A stretch of 64,000 nt of DNA from Letharia columbiana (Eukaryota; Ascomycota; Lecanoromycetes; Lecanorales; Parmeliaceae). The stretch covers positions 124,001-188,000 of the forward strand of contig NW_023501052.1 in the NCBI RefSeq assembly GCF_014066305.1. The letters run 5' to 3'. The position numbers and the translations under genes were made by a program. Shown piece by piece: positions 1-10,269 of the stretch (position 1 is its first letter; each line of letters starts with the position of its first letter). Below the pieces are notes generated by a model, which saw only the letters and a program-made list of their open reading frames with translations, was not told the origin of the DNA and ran no database searches.

Positions 1-219
1 CCCTATAAATAATATTTTAAATCTCCTTATGTTATTATTATTTTTTTTTTTGCTTTTGACGACTTCGACTGCCCCATGCCGATACAGTGGTATGACTACC
101 TCCAGTCGGTTTGATGATGGTTTGCAAAGCTAATAAACAGCCTACGAAGATACTCGAGTAGGACAGAAATACGCGAATCCTAAACAAGATCTTAGTGGCG
201 CTAGGACACCGGGACTCAT

Positions 220-2055
220 ATGGCCGGCATTGGAGAAGCTGCTTCTATCGCCAGCTTCATATCCTTGAGCTTCCAATTGTTCGATGGGTGCATCAAAGGA
301 TTTGTGCTACTTTCTACTGCTCAGGAGCTTGGAAGTAGAGGCGATGTGCTTGCATGTCAGCTAGAATGGGAGCACTACTGCCTCCACAAATGGGCGAGAA
401 CCGTGGGTTTATTTAAAGATCCACCGGAATTGAATGTCTCCAATCCCATGCTCGTTCACAAAACCCTTGCGAATCTTGAACAGCTCCTGACCAACGCAGC
501 GGAACTCAAGGAGAACTATGGGCTTGATATCACCGTCACAGAGGAAGAGATCAGAGAGTTACAAACCCCGAACCGTCGCTTTGGATTTTTCTTAAAGAAG
601 ACAAAACCCCAATTCATCAATGACACCGCGAAAGTGTACGCAAGACGGAACAATGCTTGGAAAAAGGTCAAGTGGGGCGCGATCGACTCGGACAGACTCA
701 GAGTACTCCTGAAGGACATCCGCTACTTCAACGAACAGCTTCTAAGTGTGCTGCACCCATTAGACCAGGAATCAAATTATAATGATGGAAATACAGTGCT
801 GCGATCGATTGTGGCTCAGAGCCCAGACAGAGCATTGTTGGATGCCATGAGCGGACCCCTGGACATGGTTGATGGGGCTGTTGCTGCGGCTGCCAGACTA
901 AGACACAAAGGACTCCTACTGGAGTTGATTGGATTGCCGAGCTGTGGGCCATCTGGTACTTCTCAGCGTGCTAGATCGACAACGATGATGTCCACCACAC
1001 ATCATAGAAGCTCGCTGCTGAAAGGGGCTAAGGACTTGCAGCATAGCTCCGATCTGCTTCTGCTCTGTCAGGGCCACGTCTCCGCGACGGTGTCTCGAGA
1101 AGTTGCACAATATGATGGGAATACCGTCATCGTCGAATGGAAGGATGTGGCAAGTGCTGTCGAGTCCAAACTGAAATATCGCATCAAGAAAGTCGCAGCG
1201 TTTCTAACAGAAATGACAAACCCCGCCTTCCACTCTTTGACGTGTTTTGGCTTCCTCAAAGCACCCAAGTCAGGCCGGTACGCCTATTTGTTTAGTCCTC
1301 CAAAAGCTTTGGGTACCGCCTTTTCCATGTGGTCGTTAAAGGAACTCCTGTACCTAGCCTCTCAACGTCCGAGCCTCAACAACCGCTTAGGCATTGCCAT
1401 TGTGTTGGCGGAAACGGTCCTTCAGCTCCACACAGCCGGCTGGCTGCACAAAGGCATACGAGCAGACAATATCCTGATCTTTAAATCTGGCACGGAGCAA
1501 TGGAGCAGTAAGGACGACCTGTCATCAGCTTATCTTGGCGGCTACGAGTACGCAAGAGCAGACAATCCACTCGAAACTACGGAGGCCCCCTCGTCACAGC
1601 CGCATTCGGAGTTGTATCGGCATCCTAGATCGCTGGGCCACGGGAGGGCTTCCTTTAACAAGAAATTCGACTTGTACAGCCTTGGCTGCGTCCTGCTTGA
1701 ATTGGCTTTCTGGTTGCCTTTGCCGACAATCTTGCTGCAACAATTAAGAAGTCAATCGGATGAGAAAGACGCTACCTCACCTGCGGCGTCTTCTTTAGCC
1801 ATACTGGCGCCTAAGGATGCCACGGAGTATTACTCAATGGTCAAAGAGAAACAGAGACTGTTGGAAGAGCGAGGAAGCTGCAGCATTAGGGCTGATCTTG
1901 AATTCCAAATGGGTAAGGTTTACAGCAAGCTCGTGATGGATTGCTTAAATGCAGAGCCCAATCCCAGCAACTCAGGAGATGAGGAGTACGACGATTCACT
2001 CGATGTTCAGGAGACCATTGTATCCACGCTTCGAAAGCTATTAGAGGTTGTGTAA
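220..2055 (+). CDS. HeLo-domain protein with C-terminal kinase-like domain
   Basis: Uninterrupted 611-residue frame. Residues 1 to about 200 look like a HeLo (prion-inhibition and propagation) domain: the start MAGIGEAASIASFISLSFQL and the following amphipathic helices are typical of fungal HET-S/HeLo proteins. The C-terminal half (about 290-610) resembles a protein kinase but with altered catalytic motifs: a VEWKDV stretch could hold the beta-3 lysine, the HRD motif reads HKG at residues 410-412 followed by IRADN, no DFG is visible, and DLYSLGCVLLEL resembles the kinase F-helix region. Family knowledge: such proteins occur in fungal non-self recognition and regulated cell death, where HeLo acts on membranes. 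Function here is inferred; the kinase part is probably a pseudokinase or sensor. The first ATG of the frame is used. It sits 0.2 kb from the window edge and beside a MITE. Confidence 0.8.
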   Translation: MAGIGEAASIASFISLSFQLFDGCIKGFVLLSTAQELGSRGDVLACQLEWEHYCLHKWARTVGLFKDPPELNVSNPMLVHKTLANLEQLLTNAAELKENYGLDITVTEEEIRELQTPNRRFGFFLKKTKPQFINDTAKVYARRNNAWKKVKWGAIDSDRLRVLLKDIRYFNEQLLSVLHPLDQESNYNDGNTVLRSIVAQSPDRALLDAMSGPLDMVDGAVAAAARLRHKGLLLELIGLPSCGPSGTSQRARSTTMMSTTHHRSSLLKGAKDLQHSSDLLLLCQGHVSATVSREVAQYDGNTVIVEWKDVASAVESKLKYRIKKVAAFLTEMTNPAFHSLTCFGFLKAPKSGRYAYLFSPPKALGTAFSMWSLKELLYLASQRPSLNNRLGIAIVLAETVLQLHTAGWLHKGIRADNILIFKSGTEQWSSKDDLSSAYLGGYEYARADNPLETTEAPSSQPHSELYRHPRSLGHGRASFNKKFDLYSLGCVLLELAFWLPLPTILLQQLRSQSDEKDATSPAASSLAILAPKDATEYYSMVKEKQRLLEERGSCSIRADLEFQMGKVYSKLVMDCLNAEPNPSNSGDEEYDDSLDVQETIVSTLRKLLEVV

Positions 2056-2271
2056 TGTCATTTTCCAATTTCCAGCTACCGGTGGGTGTGTGCGCAAAAC
2101 TGCATTGCATTCTCGGGGACCACGTTTCAATTCCATTATTGGGGGCTATGTCTTAACACCTTCTACCTCGCAGCTTTTCAAATCAAGCATAGATACAGAA
2201 TTTGTGGGTGTTGACCTTGGAATAGCAATTGTGAATGGGAATGTACGATTGTGTGGAGTAAGGGTTCCTTA

Positions 2272-2751
2272 GGCGGGTTACAGCTCAGCAGGGGTGAAAA
2301 AAGTTCGGCAGGGGTGAGCTTCAGCATATGCTCACTTCACCCCAGATGAACCCATAGCATATGCTGAACGTATCCTTTCACCCCGGATGAACTCGGGCCG
2401 GGTCGAAAATAATGTCACAGATTACGGAGATTGAGGCATATGCTTAGTATATGCCTTAACCCCCTCAAGTGCCAAAATATCAGGTATGTGATATGTCCAA
2501 AACCTCTTCGGGGGGTCCTGATACGTCAAATCAGGTGGCTGATGCGCGGGAGCCGAGTGAAATTTGCGATAGATAAAATTTGTGGATGAGTTACCCGCGT
2601 GGGCTAACGTCGCTGAACTAAATTTAATTTTCTTCACCCCGATGAGGTGCTGGCATATGCTAGTGTATCCCTTTCCCCCGGACGAGGTGCTATACTTAGC
2701 ATCTACTCACCCCTGCCGAACTTTTTTCACCCCTGCCGAGCTGTGAGCCCC
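2272..2751. mobile_element. MITE, about 480 bp, TA-flanked
   Basis: The ends are inverted repeats of about 40-47 bp: the left arm (to 2318) and the right arm (from 2706) share CAGGGGTGAAAAAAGTTCGG and adjoining bases with only a few mismatches at the outer tips. TA dinucleotides flank both ends (2270-2271 and 2752-2753), as expected for a Tc1/mariner-type target duplication. Inside, a motif like TTCACCCCGGATGA recurs four times (twice near each end) and GCATATGC palindromes occur several times. No credible coding frame is present, so this would be a non-autonomous element moved by a transposase elsewhere. RIP damage is slight. Confidence 0.85.
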
Positions 2752-2789
2752 TATCTACGGCAACCCATAGTGCAGGAGGGTCAACCCCG

Positions 2790-3180
2790 CGAATTCGATT
2801 TTCTGAAATCGTAAAACCATATTTCATAGCCACCTCTCAATTCTATATTAATCCATTAAAATTAATACGATAACTCTATAGAGTATAAGATTTATATTAG
2901 AATACTAAACGTTAAGACTTTTACGTAAAGATCTTTAAATAATACGCTTAGAGTATTTTTCTATTACGTCTTAGAAAGATATCTAAAACTTAATTTATAT
3001 AATATTTTCTAAGGAAGTATTTTTAAAAGTAGGGTTAGGGCTAGTACTCTCGCTAACTTTTATAAATACTATTTAAATCTTTAATTAAATATTACTTCGT
3101 TAATATTAAGTTAAATAATATATTTCGAATTCTAAATTACATTATAGAATACGCGCTATAATTTACACTCTTCAGAATCT
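2790..3180. other. AT-rich gene-free segment
   Basis: Very AT-rich DNA without an open frame, resembling the larger RIP-degraded blocks downstream. One short TAGGGTTAGGG occurs at 3030-3040; two telomere-like units are too few to mean anything. A (GGAAAT)n microsatellite lies just beyond, near 3231-3255. Confidence 0.6.
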
Positions 3181-3442
3181 AAATTAAGTGTCTTGGTGTG
3201 AAGCAATGTTGTAGGATAAGCGAGTATTCAAAATGGAAATGGAAATGGAAAATGAAAAGGATTTTCGAAGGTTGCCCTGTCGTGTTGGTTGCCGTAGTTT
3301 CTGACAGCGGGTAAAACTGTGACGCGATTTTTGCCACCCCCCCGGTTGAACTTCGGTGTGGATCATGCGCGTGATGGCAAATATATTTGCTCCTCAATGT
3401 CTGCATTAATATCATCTCTTTGTCTGTCAAAGCGACAGCAAC

Positions 3443-5278
3443 ATGTCTGCAATCCTGTCTGCTGACGATCTAAATGATTTCATCTCACCAGGTGTAGCAT
3501 GTATCAAACCTGTTGAGACACTACCGAAACAAGCACCTGAAGAGATCAATGTATGCCCGCCCACCTTCAGTATTTCCATTGTCTCCTGTTAATGAGTGGG
3601 TCATAGGCTTACGAAGTAACAACGGAAGACAAGCTCCAAAAGCAAAGTGCTCCGCCTGCTCAAATCTCCTTAACAGACTGTCTAGCCTGCTCGGGATGCG
3701 TTACCTCTGCAGAAGCTGTGCTGGTATCGCTCCAATCTCATTCAGAAGTACTCAACGCACTAGATTCACAACACCCCATCGATTTTTCTACAACTGGCAG
3801 TGAATATGGACCAAATCAACAGGAAGGGAGACTCTTTGTTGCCAGCGTTAGCCCACAGGTGCGAGCGAGTGTGGCCGCTACCTACGGTGTCTCGGAGGCA
3901 GAAGCTGGATGGATGATCGATCAGCTGTTGGGTGGCCCACAAGGACTAGCGGCAGGGGGGAAATATGGCAATGGCTTCACCTGGATTGTTGACACGAATG
4001 CTATGCGGGAAGCAAGTTTGGTCTTGGGAGCAGACGAGGTGATGGAGTCCCTGCAAACACCTGGCCTACAAGCGGCTTCCAACGACGACAGCGCCTCAAC
4101 GGCAATACCTAAGAAGCCTATACTCAGCTCGGCCTGTCCAGGCTGGATATGCTACGCGGAAAAGACCCACCCACACGTCCTCCCACACCTCTCATGTTTA
4201 AGATCCCCTCAAGCTCTCACCGGCACCCTCCTCAAGACCGTCCTTTCACAATGTCTCAATATACGCCCCGACCAGATATGGCACGTCTCAATAATGCCGT
4301 GTTTTGACAAAAAGCTCGAAGCTTCTCGTGAAGAGCTCACCGACATCTATTGGCGGCCTCCATCCACCACTGCTTTGGCCCAACCAGTCCGCGACGTCGA
4401 CTGCGTTATTACGGCTCGCGAGGTCTTGATGCTGGCCGATACTCGTGGGATCAGTTTCCCTGCTTTACCTCGCACCCCCATCTCCGCGACCCGCCTTCCC
4501 CGATCCCATGCTCTCGTCCTTCCTCTTCCCGAAATACCACCGAAAGCAGGCTTCCGAAGCCGGCACCTCAGGAGGCTATCTCCATCATATCCTCCAAGCC
4601 CAACTCAGTCTCAATCCTTCTAGCTCCCTGAAAACCACCCGCGGCCGTAACGCCGACGTCGTCGAGTACGCCATTACCTCTCCCAATCAAGAACAGCCCA
4701 TCTTCAAAGCAGCGCGCTACTATGGCTTCCGAAACATACAAAACCTGGTACGGAAGCTCAAGCCTCAGAAGAAAAGCAGACTACCAGGCGGACGGGTTAG
4801 TGCAAGAGCTGCATCTGCTACTGGAGGAGCAGGGATGGATTATGCATATGTGGAGGTGATGGCGTGTCCAGGTGGTTGCACGAACGGAGGCGGGCAGATC
4901 AAAGTTGATGATGTGCCTATCAAGCCCGAAACAGCCATGAGCCAGAAGGAGTGGTTGGCTAGAGTCGACGAAGCATACTACTCGATGTCTGAGAGTGAAT
5001 CTGAGAATGAGATTGACGACGCTATGAATACTGACGACAACGACAACGACAACGACAACGAAGAAGCGGGGAAAGTGGAGGAAAAAAACAGAATCAATGG
5101 TATCGACACGACGCGTGTCAGGGAGGTGCTGGAGCACTGGGCGCAGACGACCGGTATTGATCTGCGGAAGCTGGTTACGACAAGCTATCGGAAGGTGGAG
5201 AGTGACGTCGGGAAGGTTGGAGGAGCGGAGAATGAGAGAGTGGTGGAACTGGCGGGGAAGATTGGTGGAGGCTGGTAG
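3443..5278 (+). CDS. NAR1: Cytosolic Fe-S cluster assembly factor Nar1 (one apparent frameshift)
   Basis: Iron-only-hydrogenase-like scaffold/target protein of the CIA machinery, which passes [4Fe-4S] clusters to cytosolic and nuclear apoproteins. Exon 1 is 3443-3550 (start [17 protein letters not shown]); intron 3551-3606 has GTATGC, TTAATG and TAG; exon 2 starts at 3607. N-terminal cluster ligands are the Cys in GVACIKP and DCLACSGC; hydrogenase-like motifs are [19 protein letters not shown] and [13 protein letters not shown]. The C-terminus ends in Trp (GGGW), as is usual for Nar1. Near 4475-4479 (five C) the frame moves by +1: upstream reads to LPRTP, downstream resumes at [11 protein letters not shown]. 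With one base removed the protein would be 592 residues, normal for the family. An acidic DN-repeat insert from (GACAAC)n lies at about 5033-5060. The frameshift is most likely an assembly error, because Nar1 is essential in yeast. Confidence 0.92.
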
Positions 5279-5906
5279 CACGACGATGACACCGTTGGAC
5301 ACGAGGACTCTGAGATTCAGCGAGCGTGCCTTACAGGTGTTTGGCCTCGTCTTTAGGGAGAGTGAATGGGCCGGGTCACCACATCCGGGTCCAAATCCGT
5401 AGAATTACCACCAACTATTGTTCTTGTACAGCTACAAGTTGGTCAAACAACGGTCGTGATTCCGGAGGCATTGCTGCAAAAACCATCGGTAGATTCGCCG
5501 CGGAGCTCAGGTTGGATGTCACGTCCGCAAGATAGCCAGCATATTGCAGGATCGTTCCTGCAGAGAAATTACTGACATTGGAAGAGGACTTGACTACAAA
5601 GGAATCTACTAAGACGGAGACTTGTGGGACTCAACGAGTGGTATGATTGTTTCGGCTACCGACAGGTCGACAAGCAGCACAAAAACATGGAATAAGCCAC
5701 ACATATCCCTTACCCCTTCTCCCAAATCAGTACTAAACTTAGGCCAGCCGCCAGGACCACCCTCAACTCGGCCAGACCTGGCAATCCATCATATGCTCTG
5801 TCTGGAGAAGCGAACAAGGAGAACTTTTGAAAGCCATAAGATGGAGTGGACCCCCGCAAATCAGAGAACATGCTTCCCCCGATCCGCTCCGTGAGAAAAT
5901 GCAATC
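5279..5906. other. Intergenic, no gene recognised
   Basis: Short overlapping frames exist on both strands but none looks coding. The segment lies between the 3' ends of NAR1 and the convergent secreted-protein gene. Confidence 0.5.
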
Positions 5907-6383
5907 CTAGTCAACGCTAGTGCTAAGAAGAGGAATGGCCAAATCCGTCACAGTCGTGATGGTATACCCCAGACTCCCCCCAACCTCCAGCAAACCCGTC
6001 AATCCCGAAGTCGGAAGATCAAGATCGCGAATCTTTACACTTTGGGTATCCGCCAACCCGGACGAGTTGAGCAGAGTCAAGACAACATCGAGGATGGCGA
6101 TGGCGGCCAAGATGTTGTCAAAGAGCTCAGTGGGCGGGATGTCGAGGCCGGGGATCGAGTCAGCACTGGCATTGTTGGGGGTAGCTGGGACAGCTGCAAC
6201 GGCGGAAGCGACGACGGGGGCGACTGCTGAGGGGATCGGAGCCGCGGCAAGGGCAGTGGAAACGATGGAGCCCACTGTAGGTCCGGCAGGAAAGAACGAA
6301 GGGAGTAGTGGTGGGAAGAGAGCAGGGTTGGCGGAGGCGGTGAGAGCAGTTGCAGCGAGGGAGACGAGGGTGAATAGATGCAT
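5907..6383 (-). CDS. Small secreted protein, cysteine-free
   Basis: A 158-residue protein starting at the ATG at 6383. The frame is open upstream, but this Met begins a good signal peptide (MHLFTLVSLAATALTASA, likely cut after ASA or close by). The mature part is rich in Ala, Pro, Val, Leu and Ser, has no cysteine, and carries a hydrophobic stretch in the middle (FDNILAAIAILDVVLTLL). No domain is recognised. An extracellular or cell-wall role is inferred from the signal peptide only. Lack of cysteines argues against a classic disulfide-rich effector; alternatives are a wall-associated or surface-active structural protein. A TATA-like box lies about 145 bp upstream of the start. Confidence 0.7.
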   Translation of the reverse strand: MHLFTLVSLAATALTASANPALFPPLLPSFFPAGPTVGSIVSTALAAAPIPSAVAPVVASAVAAVPATPNNASADSIPGLDIPPTELFDNILAAIAILDVVLTLLNSSGLADTQSVKIRDLDLPTSGLTGLLEVGGSLGYTITTVTDLAIPLLSTSVD

Positions 6384-6526
6384 AATTGTGGCTTTTGATA
6401 TTGATATAGCGGTGACACTTGTGTATGTAGGCTGAATGTCAGTCTGTCGATGTGCAGCCTTCAATGAGAGTAAAGGAAAAAATGGAATGTTCGCCTGCGG
6501 GTCACACACAGAATTGGATCTGGCTC

Positions 6527-6533
6527 TTTATAA
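6527..6533 (-). promoter_or_regulatory. TATA-like box of the secreted-protein gene
   Basis: TTATAAA on the minus strand, about 145 bp before the ATG at 6383, in otherwise GC-balanced DNA. Suits a regulated, highly expressed gene; no other core promoter element was recognised. Confidence 0.35.
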
Positions 6534-6952
6534 GTTCTCAGTCGTAAGAGTAGGACCGCTTGTGATGGCCCCCTCCATTCCAGCTAATTTGACGTGAGAT
6601 GACTTCGCTAGGAACGAACGAGTGACCGTGCATCCCGAAGAGCATTGCATACCTGCCACAAATTTGACACATGGCTTGCATAATTGATTCGTGACACCTG
6701 TCTCGGTTGACTTCATCGTACCGAATTGTGCAAGAGCCAAGCATTGGGCCTGCTTGGGAGGCACTTTGTATTATTTTCGAGTTACTCAGCAGTGGCCACA
6801 CCTGTTCCAAAGCTTGCTTCTTCTTCCCTCGCTCTTAAGAATTAGCCCCCGTATGGACCATTTTCCTTGTTATTGTGTTTGTAGATCCTAGGATTGCCGG
6901 TATGCGGCAATCTAAAGGCGGCCAAAACATGCCAATCGTATATAGAAGCCAT

Positions 6953-7680
6953 TCAAGCAGGCTTGCCGCCTCGAGGAGCGAATCCAAAACCCCCTCTGCC
7001 ACTATTATCAGGGGCTCGTGGAGATCTGATAGGCTGTAACTCATTTGGCTCTGCTTTCGTCTCTTTCCGTAGAACTGAGGACACCCCTGGTTTGCCTGTA
7101 TCATTAGGATCATACAACCGCCCAGTCTGGTTGCTCGCAGATGACGAAGGTCGACTGTCTCTGCTAGTCTTATTCCTGCTTTGGTTCCGGGAGGGGCGTT
7201 TTTCGAGGTGTTCTTCCTTGGACCAGATGCAGCAGTGGCACACGAGGACTGATCGTTGCCAAACAGCTTCTGCCTCACTTCTTCATACTTCTTCTGCTTC
7301 TCTTCCCTCTCCCTTTGAGCTTTCTCCCGCCGTTCCTCAGCAGTCAAATGATGCTTCTTATTTTCATCTTCGCTCTCATCGTCGTCATCGATATTCAGCT
7401 GACCAATTCCCTCCACATTAGTTGCTGAGCTCTTCTCCGGCTTCCTGCTCAGCACCTTCATAGCAGGTCTGAACTCCGATTTGAGTGGTACGATGTCCCG
7501 AGACTTGAGGAAGAAGTTGTCTTGTGGGTCTTCAGCATCTTCCCATAGCTGACGGTTGAATTCGGCCTGCTTCGCCCGTCGTTCTGCTTTGGATGTCTTT
7601 GTGCTAATTGGGGCAGGCTCAGTCTTAGAAGGTGACGAATCGCCTTTGGCTATCCAGTCATCGTCCCATGCGTCAGGCAT
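6953..7680 (-). CDS. SUZ-domain RNA-binding protein
   Basis: Begins MPDAWDDDWIAKG at 7680. The N-terminal exon holds a SUZ-like segment (VPLKSEFRPAMKVLSRKP, then a charged linker, then the coiled EERREKAQREREEKQKKYEE and VRQKLFGN). The C-terminal exon ends with a SUZ-C-like motif (LQPIRSPRAPDNSGRGGFGF). The two halves lie in different frames; the best join is an intron at 7176-7243 (68 nt, GTGTGC donor, GCAG acceptor), giving 219 residues, although the branch site is weak and a single-base deletion near the C4/A5 runs is the alternative. SUZ domains bind RNA and occur in translation/mRNA-regulation proteins; a cytoplasmic RNA role is inferred. It lies upstream of the secreted-protein gene on the same strand. 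Confidence 0.8.
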
Positions 7681-8048
7681 GTTATTATCTGGTGTTGAGT
7701 AGGGACTTTAGAACTAGCTGATATGATGAGAATGTAAGGCAATGTAATCGATCTGAGGTACGAGATTTATTTCATGTGTATTGATAGCAGTGCGTAACAG
7801 GAATTGAAGGAACGAGTAAGATCTTTCTCCAGGGATCCTCATTGGCAGGCGGGGCAGATATTCAGGGCTGAATTTAGCGGGGTTTTTGGCAGTTGAGGCT
7901 GCCGTGGGGGCACGGGGGCCAAAACAGCTCCGGTACGGTGTTCGATAATGACCAACCGTTTTTTACTCTTTTTTTTTGCCATATTAAATCTATTTTATTA
8001 TATTTAAACGAGTAAAGGCCTATAAATTAAATTCATAATTTTTTTTTA

Positions 8049-8420
8049 ATTAGGGCTATCGAGTAAATAGATAAGCGATCTTTAAACTTTAATGAGCGAT
8101 ATTTGAATTCCTTACGCTTTAATAATTATAAGACTAAATTTAAATTATTTTTTTCTAAAAGCTTATATTTCGTTCTATAATTTAAAAAAATAACTCAAAA
8201 TTTTAATAGAAAATAAAAAAGTTATTCTATATATTAATAACGTATATCTATCTTTTAATAGTTAACGTATATCTATTTTTTTAATAGTTATAAACGCTAA
8301 TTTATTTATTCGCGATAACTTAGTCGATCTAATTAAAGAGCGTAATAACTTTAAATTTATAATTAGCTATATATATAAATTTAAGATTTTTAAGCTTAAC
8401 TCTATCTTATTCTATTATTT
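8049..8420 (+). repeat. Short AT-rich repeat, family A, copy 1
   Basis: Begins with AATTAGGGCTATCGAGTAAA and ends near AAGCTTAACTCTATCTTATTC. The same ordered landmarks (ATAAGCGATnTTT, CTTACGCTTTAATAATTATA, AAAAGCTTATATTTCGTTCT, AATAACGTATATCTATTTTT, TTATTCGCGATAA) recur at about 25.9-26.6, 35.4-35.95 and 36.4-36.8 kb. Size of about 350 bp and lack of any frame suggest a MITE-like family. Confidence 0.7.
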
Positions 8421-9073
8421 ATATTAATATTTAGATTTTAATATTAATATTATTAATATAAAAGATTTTATAATAAGTTTTAAATTAGATATCTTAAAAG
8501 TAGATATAATAAAAATATCTATTATCGCTATATTATTTATATTATCTTCTTTAATAACTATATTTAAATTCTTTTATAATTATATTTAAAAAAAATAAAG
8601 ATTATTTATTATTAATAGCTAGTAAAAGATTTATATATCTCTTTCTTATAAAAAGCTTTTTAGAATTAAAGTATTATTTATATAATATAATAATAATAAT
8701 ATAATCTATAAATAAAATAAAATTATTATTTATATATATTTATATAATATTATTAATTAAGTTATTAATTAATAATTAAAATAAAAAAAAAAAAAATTAA
8801 TATCAATATATAATTATTATTTTATCTTTTATTTATCTTTAATAATAATTTAGATAAAATTTAGCGAGATAGACTATTAATCGAAAGCTCTCGCTAAGAA
8901 TTCTATAAAATACTCTATATCGAAGCTTTATCTCTATCGAACTTATTTTTACCTCTAGCGAACTATAATTCGAATTTAGTTATTACGTTTCTATAAACTT
9001 ATTACTTAATAGAGCTTAGTCTAGCGTAACTTAACGTCGTATAACTACTTTCTTTATTTCTCTTATAGCTTTC

Positions 9074-9343
9074 TTATAAGAGCGTAGTTTACTAACGATT
9101 AGCTAGCGAATATAGCGACTATAAAAGATATAATATCGTTATAAGATTTAATAGTATATTTAATAATAGTAGAACTAAATCTTTAAGAAATATTAAAACT
9201 CTAAGATATATAAAGTAGATTTATATTCGCTAAGCCTCTAAGTATATACGAAGTACGTTATTAAAATTAAACTTTAAAAGAAATATTAATATAATATATA
9301 TGATATCGACGTCTTAATATAAGTAGCGTTAAGGTTTATAATA
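9074..9343 (-). repeat. 3' LTR of the outer gypsy element
   Basis: About 270 bp, starting TTATAAGAGCGTAGTTTAC and ending near TATAATA on the plus strand; matches the LTR at 24135-24395 in the same orientation and the two inner LTRs in the opposite orientation. Edges are accurate to a few bases because RIP has altered the TG/CA ends. Confidence 0.8.
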
Positions 9344-10053
9344 GTATTAAGATTTAATAATTATCTTCTCTTTTAGACTTTAATTTTTAAATATCTAAGT
9401 AGAAATAGAATACTTATTAAAAAATCTTTAAATTCTAATAGAGAAATAAGGAAAAGAGTCAATTTATTATAATATTATTTTAATAAGATAGTAAAACTAA
9501 CTATTACGCGTTATAAGCGTATTATTAATATATTATATAATAATATTAATACTATCTTCGAGAATAATATTACTTTTATAATATTAATTAATAATAATTT
9601 ATAGTAAGTCGATACGCTTAATATTAATGTTTTTATAGCGTTAATTAATAATCTTCTATAGCGAATAATATTAGATTTAGGAGCTTATAATAAAATCTTA
9701 AAAAATTTAATAGATAAATAAAGAGAGAAGAGTTTCTTTATAGGTAATATTGTTTTTATAGCGTATTATATTTATAGCGAAGTAATATAATAATAATCTT
9801 TATTATAGAAATTTAAAAAAAGTAATCGATAGAGCGACGCGTTCGCGATAATATCTCGTTATTAATTATTAATAATAATTAGTTAGATAACGCACTTTAT
9901 AGATAATAGCGAATTATAATCGCGGCGCTTTTTTATATTACTAGTACTATCTACTAATAATAGCGCTATAATAAAGCCTATAAAAACTTCTTTAATTATT
10001 TATTTTTATTCTTTATAATTCTTAGATTGTCCCTTATAAGTATTTACTCTAAC

Positions 10054-10269
10054 GTTATAACTTTAGATAATATATATCTCGTATATTTTCTCTTTAGAGT
10101 TAGTCTTAACGAATATTCTAGATGTCTACGTTTTATATATATATCTCGAAGTTTTGATATTTTTTAGAAATTAGTTCTACTATTAAATATACTATTAAAC
10201 TCTATAACGATATTACGTCTTTTATAGTCTATATTTATAAGCTAACTACTAGTAAACTACGCTCTTATA
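10054..10269 (+). repeat. 5' LTR of the inner gypsy element
   Basis: About 216 bp, shorter than the 260-270 bp of the other three LTRs because of a deletion near its start; ends AGTAAACTACGCTCTTATAA. Confidence 0.7.

Noticed and set aside
3030..3040. TAGGGTTAGGG telomere-like motif
   Set aside because: Only two units inside AT-rich DNA; no array and no chromosome end.
4781..5302. 173-residue minus-strand frame
   Set aside because: It is the shadow of the NAR1 3' end; its poly-Val stretch is the antisense of the (GACAAC)n repeat.
8049..8420. Clustered short AT repeats considered as a CRISPR-like array
   Set aside because: Repeat units are hundreds of bases long, in both orientations, without regular spacers; the genome is eukaryotic.
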